The notes under the pieces were generated by a model. The model had not been told where the DNA came from. It did not search any database and was given only the letters and a program-made list of their open reading frames with translations. Positions 57,546 to 64,000 of a stretch of 64,000 bases of DNA are shown here, in pieces. Numbering within the stretch: the first letter of the stretch is position 1; the number at the start of each line of letters is the position of its first letter. The stretch covers positions 3,038,001 to 3,102,000 of the forward strand of contig NZ_SGWX01000001.1 in the NCBI RefSeq assembly GCF_004216535.1, given 5' to 3'. The translations under genes were made by a program, and so were the position numbers. The stretch comes from Xylanimonas ulmi. GTDB lineage: Bacteria; Actinomycetota; Actinomycetes; Actinomycetales; Cellulomonadaceae.

Positions 57546-59810
57546 TCAGTGGGACGACGTCGTCACGCGCTCGCCGCCGCGCTCGGCGTCGTAGGCGGCC
57601 CACTGGGCGGCGACCTGCTTCTCGAGGTCGGTCATGACGAGGCTGCTCGGCGCGAACCGGTGCGACGGCGCGTCGGGCTCCTCCGTCGTCGGCAGGCCGC
57701 CCGCGCGGATCGCCCGCACGCTGACCCACACCGCGACGGCGGCGACCACGAGCACGAGCAGCGCGAACACCACCGAGAGCGTGCCCTGCACCGCGGTGTT
57801 GCGGATGACGGCGTCCATCGCCTCGGGGGTCTTGGCCGTGCCGAACGACGTCTCGCCCGCCTCACGCGCCCGGCGGAACGCGTTGTGCTGCGCCCAGAAG
57901 CCCAGCGCCGGGACGTCGCTGAAGATCTTCTGCCACGAGGCCGTCATGGTCACCGCGAGGTCCCACACGAGCGGCAGCGCGGGAATCCACGCCCACTTGA
58001 GGTAGCCCTTCTTGATGACGACGACGGTCACGAGCGACAGCGCCATGGCGGCCAGGAGCTGGTTGGCGATGCCGAACAGCGGGAACAGCGTGTTGATGCC
58101 GCCCAGCGGGTCGGTCACGCCCATGAGCAGGATGGCGCCCCACAGGCCGCACACCACGATCGACGCGATCCACGCGCCCAGGCGCCACGACGGGTCGCGG
58201 AACCGCTTGAGGCCGCCGCCCAGGTTGCCCAGGGTGTCGGTGAGCATGAAGCGCGCGACGCGCGTGCCGGCGTCGACCGTGGTGAGGATGAACAGCGCCT
58301 CGAACATGATCGCGAAGTGGTACCAGAACGCCTTGAGCCCGGCGCCGCCGAGGAACGAGTGCAGGATCTCGGCCATGCCGAACGCGAGCGTCGGCGCGCC
58401 GCCGGTGCGCGAGATGATCGACTCCTCGCCGACGCTCTCGGCCGCGGCCGCGATCGCCTCGGGCGTGATCGCCGTGCCGCCCGCCAGCGGCAGCGAGTTG
58501 ACGTACTCGGCCGCCGTCTCGGGGGTGCCGCCCGTGAGGTTGGCGCCCGCGTTGAGCGTGAAGTACAGGTGCTGGTCGATCGACACGGCGGTGACCAGCG
58601 CCATGATCGCCACGAACGACTCGGTGAGCATGCCGCCGTAGCCGATGAGGCGCAGCTGGCTCTCCTTCTCGACCAGCTTGGGCGAGGTGCCGGACGAGAT
58701 CAGGGCGTGGAAGCCCGACAGGGCGCCGCAGGCGATGGTGATGAACAGGAACGGGAACAGCGAGCCGGCGAACGCCGGGCCGGTGCCCGTGTGCGCGAAC
58801 TGCGAGACCGCGGGCGCCTGCACGACGGGCTGCGCGACGAGCACACCGACGGCGAGCAGGATGATGGTGCCGACCTTCATGAACGTCGACAGGTAGTCGC
58901 GCGGGGCGAGCAGCAGCCACACGGGCAGCACCGAGGCGAGGAACCCGTAGCCGACGATGAGCCACGCGATCGTGGTCTTGTCGAGCGTGAAGATCTCGGC
59001 GCCCCACGTCGTGCCGGCGACCCAACCGCCCGCGATGATCGCGAGCACCAGCAGCACGACGCCGATGACGGACACCTCGGCGACCCGGCCGGGGCGCAGG
59101 TAGCGCAGGTAGACGCCCATGAACAGCGCGATCGGGATGGTCATGCCGACCGAGAACACGCCCCACGGCGACTCGGCGAGGGCGTTGACCACGACCAGCG
59201 CGAGCACGGCGATGATGATGATCATGATGACGAACACGCCGATGAGGCCCGCGGCGCCGCCGACCGAGCCCAGCTCGTCGCGGATCATCTGACCCAGGGA
59301 CCGGCCCTTGCGTCGCGTCGAGAGCCACAGCACCAGGTAGTCCTGCACGGCGCCGGCGAGCACGCCGCCGATGATGATCCACAGCGTCCCGGGCAGGTAG
59401 CCCATCTGCGCGGCGAGCACGGGGCCGACGAGCGGGCCGGCGCCCGCGATCGCGGCGAAGTGGTGGCCGAACAGCACCCGGCGGTCGGTCGGGGCGAAGT
59501 CATGACCGTTCTCGTGCTGCTCGGCGGGCGTCGCGCGGTCGTCGCGCGGGCGCACCACCTTGTACTCCACGAGCCGCGCGTAGAAGCGGTAGGCGATGAC
59601 GTACGTGCCGACGGCGGCCAGCACGAAGTAGGCCGCGTCGACGTCCTCGCCGCGCAGGACGGCGATGAGCGCCCACGCGACGGCCGCGACCAGCGCGATG
59701 ACCGCGAAGACGATCTTCTTGCGGGGGGTCATGGGTCGTCTGTCGACGATGGCGACGGGTGGCTGGTCCGGATCGGTACGGACCAGTTCGACGTGCTCTG
59801 ACGTGCGCAC
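57546..59810 (-). CDS. cstA: CstA-family carbon-starvation/pyruvate transporter
   Basis: 754 aa from a GTG at 59810 placed 5 nt after AAGGAGG; the ORF upstream lacks signs of coding. About 16-18 helices are predicted. Signatures include FGHHFAAIAGAGPLVGPVLAAQMGYLPG and CGALSGFHALISSGTSPK. CstA/BtsT proteins import pyruvate or peptides under carbon limitation. It is co-transcribed with ybdD. Expression control is not readable, but the 140-bp 5' region up to 59950 may hold the promoter. Confidence 0.94.
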   Translation of the reverse strand: MRTSEHVELVRTDPDQPPVAIVDRRPMTPRKKIVFAVIALVAAVAWALIAVLRGEDVDAAYFVLAAVGTYVIAYRFYARLVEYKVVRPRDDRATPAEQHENGHDFAPTDRRVLFGHHFAAIAGAGPLVGPVLAAQMGYLPGTLWIIIGGVLAGAVQDYLVLWLSTRRKGRSLGQMIRDELGSVGGAAGLIGVFVIMIIIIAVLALVVVNALAESPWGVFSVGMTIPIALFMGVYLRYLRPGRVAEVSVIGVVLLVLAIIAGGWVAGTTWGAEIFTLDKTTIAWLIVGYGFLASVLPVWLLLAPRDYLSTFMKVGTIILLAVGVLVAQPVVQAPAVSQFAHTGTGPAFAGSLFPFLFITIACGALSGFHALISSGTSPKLVEKESQLRLIGYGGMLTESFVAIMALVTAVSIDQHLYFTLNAGANLTGGTPETAAEYVNSLPLAGGTAITPEAIAAAAESVGEESIISRTGGAPTLAFGMAEILHSFLGGAGLKAFWYHFAIMFEALFILTTVDAGTRVARFMLTDTLGNLGGGLKRFRDPSWRLGAWIASIVVCGLWGAILLMGVTDPLGGINTLFPLFGIANQLLAAMALSLVTVVVIKKGYLKWAWIPALPLVWDLAVTMTASWQKIFSDVPALGFWAQHNAFRRAREAGETSFGTAKTPEAMDAVIRNTAVQGTLSVVFALLVLVVAAVAVWVSVRAIRAGGLPTTEEPDAPSHRFAPSSLVMTDLEKQVAAQWAAYDAERGGERVTTSSH

Positions 59811-59948
59811 AGGGGCCTCCTTGCCACTGGGGTGTGTCTGACGGAACGGGCGATTCCTCCCCGTTCCGCGGCGCCCACGATAGTGGCCCGCGTCACCACG
59901 TCCACCGCAACTCGGGGGTTCTGGCTGCAAGCAACCCGGGTGAAACCT

Positions 59949-60000
59949 GAACGGGACCCTGACGGACCGCTGAGGACAGCGGACCGTCAGGGTCCCGTTC
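59949..60000. terminator. Large hairpin terminator of the second peptide operon
   Basis: GAACGGGACCCTGACGG (59949-59965) pairs perfectly with 59984-60000, with an inner CCGCT/AGCGG stem and a 6-nt loop. It lies after the minus-strand binding-protein stop at 60055, so it ends that operon. The remaining 59811-59948 and 60001-60054 hold no other gene. Confidence 0.88.
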
Positions 60001-60054
60001 GGTCACAGGAGGGCCCGGCGAGGCCGGGTCGCTGCGAGGCTCAGTGAGCCGAGG

Positions 60055-61824
60055 TCACTTCTCCCAGCCGACGTTCTCGACGTGGGGGTTGATCGCCTTG
60101 AAGCCGCTCGACGACGCGATCGAGGAGCCGCCGTAGTTGGCCAGGCCCTTCTTGACGGCCAGCATGACCGGGCCGTTGTTCAGCGGGAAGGTGCCGTACA
60201 GCGCGAGGGCCTTCTTCTCGGCCTCGTTGAGCTGCTTGATCGCGGCCGCGGTGTCCTCGATCTGGCCGGCCTTCTTGAAGCCCTCGTCAGCCTCGGGGTC
60301 ACCGATGTAGGTGAAGTTCGAGTCCGAGTCCGAGCAGTAGAGCTGGCAGCCTGAGGTCGAGTAGCCGTACGGGTCGGAGGCCGACCACGCCATGATCAGC
60401 ACCTCGTACTGACCGCCCAGCACGACGTCGCTGAACTTCGAGGGGTCCTGGTTGTCGAGCTGGACGTCGATGCCGGACGCCTTGCCCATCGCCTGGATGG
60501 CGTTGGCGATCGCGGTCTGCGTCGGCGAGTCACCGAAGAAGGTGTACTTGAGCGAGACGGGCGTGCCGTCCTTCTCGTAGATGCCCGTCGAGTCGTTCTT
60601 GGTGTAGCCCGCGTCCTCGAGCGTCTTGCCCGCGGCCTCGACCGAGTAACCCGAGTCGGCCGGCATGTTGTCCTCATAGCCGTCCTGGAACGGGAACATG
60701 ATCTCGGAGCCCAGCGGCTCCTCCTGCCAGTTCAGGCCCTGGAAGTCGATCTCGTTGATCTTGGTCCGGTCGATGGACTGCGTCAGCGCCTTGCGCACCG
60801 CGATGTCCTTGAGCGAGTCGGCCTTGGTGTTGAGGGTCACGACACCCGACGACGTCGCGGTGTTGACGCGGATCTGCACGTTGTCCATGCCCTGGGCGAC
60901 CTTGAGGCGGTCGGCCGCGGAGACGCCGGTCGCGTCGATCTCACCGTTCTGGAAGGCGTTGATCGAGGCGGAGGAGTCCATCACCTTGAAGGTGACCTTG
61001 TCGAGCAGCGGCTTGGTGCCCCACCACTTCTCGTTCGGCACGAAGGTGGCCTGCGTGTCGTCGAACGAGTCGACCTTGAACGGGCCCGCGGCCCACTCGT
61101 TGTGCGGGTTGTTGACCCAGCCCTCGGTGAACGTCGCCACGTCGACCGCCGCCGGGTGCTCGATGTTCGCGAACAGGAACTGGTAGGGGTAGAACGGCGT
61201 CTCAAACGTGACGACGGCCTGCTTGGCGTTGTCACCCTCGGTCACCGAGGCGACCTGGTCGTAGCCGGAGGTCGACGGCGGGTTGTAGCCCTCGGTCTTG
61301 CCCGACTGCGTCTTCCAGGTGGCCTCGAAGGCCGTCCAGTCGATCGGCGTGCCGTCGTTCCAGGTGGCCTTCTCGTTGATGTCGTAGGTGACGACGAGCG
61401 GGTCTTCGGACGTGACCTCGACGTTGGTCAGGTAGTCGGGGTTCGGCGTCGGGTTGCCCGACACGTCGTAGTCCCACAGCTGCGGCTGGTAGTACGTCCA
61501 GAACTGCGCCATGTAGGCGGTGTTGCCGTCGGTCGAGAACGAGTTCCAGTTCGGCCCGACCTCGGTCGTGGCCAGGGTCAGCGTGCCGCCCTGCTGGAGC
61601 GCGTCGCGGTCCTGCGGGTTGTCGTAGGCGACGCCGTCCTCGGGCATCGGGTAGTCGGCGCCCATGGTCTTGGCGTCGAACCCGGCGAGCGGCTGCTTCG
61701 CGGTGGCGTCGTGCTCGCCGTTGTCGGCGCTGTTGTCGCCACCGGAGCCGCACGCCGAGAGCGCGAGCGCCAGCGCAGTCACGACGACGGCCGCGCGGGC
61801 CCCCGTCTTCTGGAAGCTCTTCAT
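60055..61824 (-). CDS. Peptide ABC transporter substrate-binding lipoprotein (family 5)
   Basis: 589 aa. The signal ends in the lipobox LALSAC (Cys25), followed by an Asn/Asp-rich linker. The body is solute-binding family 5: GTLTLATTEVGPNWNSFSTDGN near the start, DPLVVTYDINEKATWNDGTPIDWTAFEATW, AVRKALTQSIDRTKINEI, and a C-terminal CQLYCSDSDSNFTYIGDPEADEGFKKAG. Its ATG overlaps the stop of the fused ATPase gene by 4 bp, so in this operon the ATPase precedes the binding protein. Ligands are likely oligopeptides; the exact class is unknown. Confidence 0.9.
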   Translation of the reverse strand: MKSFQKTGARAAVVVTALALALSACGSGGDNSADNGEHDATAKQPLAGFDAKTMGADYPMPEDGVAYDNPQDRDALQQGGTLTLATTEVGPNWNSFSTDGNTAYMAQFWTYYQPQLWDYDVSGNPTPNPDYLTNVEVTSEDPLVVTYDINEKATWNDGTPIDWTAFEATWKTQSGKTEGYNPPSTSGYDQVASVTEGDNAKQAVVTFETPFYPYQFLFANIEHPAAVDVATFTEGWVNNPHNEWAAGPFKVDSFDDTQATFVPNEKWWGTKPLLDKVTFKVMDSSASINAFQNGEIDATGVSAADRLKVAQGMDNVQIRVNTATSSGVVTLNTKADSLKDIAVRKALTQSIDRTKINEIDFQGLNWQEEPLGSEIMFPFQDGYEDNMPADSGYSVEAAGKTLEDAGYTKNDSTGIYEKDGTPVSLKYTFFGDSPTQTAIANAIQAMGKASGIDVQLDNQDPSKFSDVVLGGQYEVLIMAWSASDPYGYSTSGCQLYCSDSDSNFTYIGDPEADEGFKKAGQIEDTAAAIKQLNEAEKKALALYGTFPLNNGPVMLAVKKGLANYGGSSIASSSGFKAINPHVENVGWEK

Positions 61825-63992
61825 CGGTTCTCCTCTTTGTCCAAGGTGTTCAGGGACAGCGGAAAGTGGCAGGCGGCGGCGTGGTCGCCTCCTGCCGTCG
61901 TGGACAGCACCGGCAGTTCGGTGTCGCAGCGCCGCTGCTGGTCGGCGGGCAGGAGCGCCCGCACCTGGCAGCGGCCGGCGAACCGGCAGCCGGCGATCTC
62001 CTGTGCCGGGCTGGGCTGGTCGCCCGTGAGCACGATGCGCGTGCGAGTGCGCTCGAGCTCCGGGTCGGGCAGCGGAACCGCGGACAGGAGAGCTTGGGTG
62101 TAGGGGTGACGCGGGGCGGTGAAGACCGCCTCCGTGTCGCCCTGCTCCACGACCTGGCCCAGGTACATGACCGCGACGCGCGCGGAGATGTGCCGGATGA
62201 CCGACAGGTCGTGTGCCACAAAGAGGAACGCGACGCCGAGTTTCGCCTGCAGGTCCTCCAGCAGGTTGATGACGCCGGCCTGGATCGACACGTCGAGAGC
62301 CGAGACGGGCTCGTCGAGCACCACCAGCCGCGGGCGCACGGCCAGGGCTCGCGCGATGGCGATGCGCTGACGCTGCCCGCCCGAGAACTGCGCCGGGAAG
62401 CGGTCGACGTGGTCAGGGTTGAGCCCGACCAGGCGCATCAGCTCGGCGATGCGCTCGTTGATGCGCTCCTTGGACCAGCGGTGCACCATCAACGGCTCGG
62501 CGAGGATGTCGTAGACCGGCAGGCGCGGGTCGAGCGAGCTCATCGGGTCCTGGAACACGATCTGCAGCTCGCGGCGCAGCGCGGCGCGCTCGGCGCGCGG
62601 CAGGTGGTCGAGGTTCTTGCCGAGCACCGAGATCGTGCCGCCCTGCGGCACGGCGAGCTTCATGATCTCCAGCAGCGTCGTCGTCTTGCCCGACCCGGAC
62701 TCGCCGACCAGCGCGAGCGTCTCGCCCTCGCGCACGTCGAACGTGACGCCGTCGACGGCCTTGACCGTGCCGACGCGGCGGCGCATGAGGCCGCCCTTGG
62801 TCAGCGGGAAGTGCTTCTTGAGGTCGGTGACCTCAAGAACCGTGGCGCGCTCGGCGCGCGGGACGTCGGCCAGCGTCGAGGCGGCGGCCTCCTCGACGGA
62901 GTAGACGTCGTCGTAGGTCAGGCCGCGCTCGGCGATCTCGTCGGCGCGCACGCACGCGGCGAGCTGGTCCTCGCGGCCGGCGACCCGCGCGAGCGGCGGC
63001 TCGGCGGTGCGGCAGCGGTCCTCTGCGAGCGGGCAGCGCGCCGCGAACGGGCACCCGACGGGCAGGTCGACGAGCGAGGGCGGGGAGCCCTGGATCGGCA
63101 CCAGACGGCGGTTCTCACCGCGGTCGGGCCGCGGCACCGCGCCCAGCAGGCCCATGGTGTACGGCATCGCGGGGCGCGCGTACAGGTCCAGGACCGGCGC
63201 CTTCTCCACGGGGCGGCCCGCGTACATGACCAGGACGTCGTCGGCGACGCCGGCGACCACCCCGAGGTCGTGGGTGATCATGACGACGGCGGCGCCCGTC
63301 TCACGCTGGGCCTTCTTGAGCACGTCGAGCACCTGGGCCTGGATGGTGACGTCCAGGGCCGTGGTGGGCTCGTCGGCGATGATCACGTCAGGGTCGTTCG
63401 CGATCGCGATGGCGATCATGACGCGCTGGCGCATGCCGCCCGAGAACTGGTGCGGGAACGACTTGAGGCGTTCGGCCGGGTTGGGGATGCCTACCAGGTC
63501 GAGCAGCTCGATCGAGCGCTCGCGCACCTGCTTGCGGCTCAGGTCCTGGTGCAGGTCGAGCGCCTCGGCGAGCTGGTCGCCGATCGAGAACACCGGGGTC
63601 AGGGCCGACAGCGGGTCCTGGAAGACCATCGCCATGTCGTTGCCGCGATGCTTGGACAGCTCGACCTCGGACAGGCCGAGCAGTTCGCGGCCCTTGAGCC
63701 GGATCGAACCGGTGGTGCGCGCGTTGCGGTCGAGCAGGCCCATGACGGCGAGCGACGTGACCGACTTTCCGGACCCGGACTCGCCGACGATGCCGAGCGT
63801 GCGCCCGGGCAGCAGGTCGAAGGAGACTCCGCGCACCGCACGGACCGTCCCGGCCTCTGAGGCGAAGCTGACGTGCAGGTCCCGCACCGACAGCACCGCC
63901 TCGGACGCCGCGCCCAGGGGGTCGAGGATGTGCCGGTTCGCCGTCGCCGCGTCGGCGACCGCGTCCTGCCTCATCACGCCTTGCCGCTTCAC
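61821..63992 (-). CDS. Peptide ABC transporter, fused double ATPase (5' end near window edge)
   Basis: 723 aa if it starts at GTG 63992; an ATG at 63974 is an alternative. There are two ATP-binding domains. The first (about 35-300) has GESGSGKSVTSLAVMG, FSGGMRQR and IADEPTTALDV. A connecting oligopeptide-transporter segment carries CPFAARCPLAEDRC cysteines. The second (about 395-690) has GESGSGKTTTLLEIM, FSGGQRQR and LDEPVSALDV and ends in another cysteine-containing segment (CRFAGRCQVRAL). A 15-bp tandem GGCAAGGCGTGA unit lies at the start region. The permease genes are expected just beyond the window. Confidence 0.88.
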   Translation of the reverse strand: MKRQGVMRQDAVADAATANRHILDPLGAASEAVLSVRDLHVSFASEAGTVRAVRGVSFDLLPGRTLGIVGESGSGKSVTSLAVMGLLDRNARTTGSIRLKGRELLGLSEVELSKHRGNDMAMVFQDPLSALTPVFSIGDQLAEALDLHQDLSRKQVRERSIELLDLVGIPNPAERLKSFPHQFSGGMRQRVMIAIAIANDPDVIIADEPTTALDVTIQAQVLDVLKKAQRETGAAVVMITHDLGVVAGVADDVLVMYAGRPVEKAPVLDLYARPAMPYTMGLLGAVPRPDRGENRRLVPIQGSPPSLVDLPVGCPFAARCPLAEDRCRTAEPPLARVAGREDQLAACVRADEIAERGLTYDDVYSVEEAAASTLADVPRAERATVLEVTDLKKHFPLTKGGLMRRRVGTVKAVDGVTFDVREGETLALVGESGSGKTTTLLEIMKLAVPQGGTISVLGKNLDHLPRAERAALRRELQIVFQDPMSSLDPRLPVYDILAEPLMVHRWSKERINERIAELMRLVGLNPDHVDRFPAQFSGGQRQRIAIARALAVRPRLVVLDEPVSALDVSIQAGVINLLEDLQAKLGVAFLFVAHDLSVIRHISARVAVMYLGQVVEQGDTEAVFTAPRHPYTQALLSAVPLPDPELERTRTRIVLTGDQPSPAQEIAGCRFAGRCQVRALLPADQQRRCDTELPVLSTTAGGDHAAACHFPLSLNTLDKEENR

Positions 63993-64000
63993 GCCTTGCC

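Noticed and set aside
59811-59948. A possible riboswitch upstream of cstA
   Set aside because: No conserved riboswitch core was recognised in this stretch; the only strong structure nearby is the terminator of the adjacent operon.
1-64000. CRISPR arrays, tRNA, rRNA, integrases, prophage genes and insertion sequences
   Set aside because: No regularly spaced direct repeats with unique spacers, no cloverleaf or rRNA-like sequence, and no recombinase or phage motifs were found by reading both strands.

Overview
This window comes from a very GC-rich actinobacterial chromosome, most likely order Micrococcales near the Cellulomonadaceae/Promicromonosporaceae. That placement is inferred from codon use, a SigL/RslA-type sigma pair, an actinobacterial CPBP protease variant and dispersed GTTTCGACAGGCTCAACC-type repeats; it is not a database identification. 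About 50 protein genes were called. I saw no rRNA, tRNA, CRISPR array, integrase, transposase or prophage, so this reads as core plus metabolic-accessory chromosome.

Layout. 0-6 kb: a GAF regulator, an AMIN-like lipoprotein, and a copper operon (csoR, a CopZ-like chaperone with a His/Gly/Cys tail, copA) under a CsoR-type palindrome, ending in a 100-bp palindrome. 6-12.4 kb: a CPBP protease and a peptide ABC transporter (SBP, two permeases, fused double ATPase). 12.5-16.5 kb: an 872-aa flippase-like membrane protein, HU, and a secreted HEIAH metallopeptidase with a probable CTG start. 16.5-25.6 kb: a sugar-acid island, with transporter, idnO, idnD and a FAH hydrolase on one strand, an IclR regulator and a D-2-hydroxyacid dehydrogenase behind them, and a GarR-like dehydrogenase, gnd and gntK on the other strand. 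Together these would take L-idonate through 5-ketogluconate, gluconate and 6-phosphogluconate to ribulose-5-phosphate. 25.7-33 kb: a CopC protein, nadE, a small membrane-protein/regulator module between inverted repeats, a lipoprotein transpeptidase (PBP) and a conserved hypothetical. 33-41 kb: a signalling block (LuxR-type ATPase regulator, GAF-GAF-SpoIIE phosphatase, an ECF sigma factor with a SnoaL-like tail, a membrane protein, a 5'-3' exonuclease). 41-50.5 kb: ppc, sigL-rslA with YceI and a divergent lipoprotein, and envelope hypotheticals. 50.7-57.3 kb: endonuclease IV, a Na+/H+ antiporter, a DNA/RNA nuclease, a beta-propeller protein and an MBL-fold protein. 57.3-64 kb: cstA-ybdD and the start of a second peptide ABC operon.

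Regulation visible in the sequence: a CsoR operator over the copper promoter; TTCAR-N4-YTGAA palindromes at both sugar-acid promoters, which suggests one IclR regulon; identical TGAACC-N16-CGTCGT promoters in the yceI/lipoprotein divergent region, fitting SigL autoregulation; and paired operators at the 28.9 kb module. Operons are tight, with many 4-bp ATGA overlaps. Structural oddities include an idonate dehydrogenase without the structural-zinc cysteines, a dispersed repeat forming the tail of a permease gene, tandem repeats that place stop codons in several frames at gene ends, a codon-use mosaic inside gnd, and an inverted repeat pair around a two-gene module.
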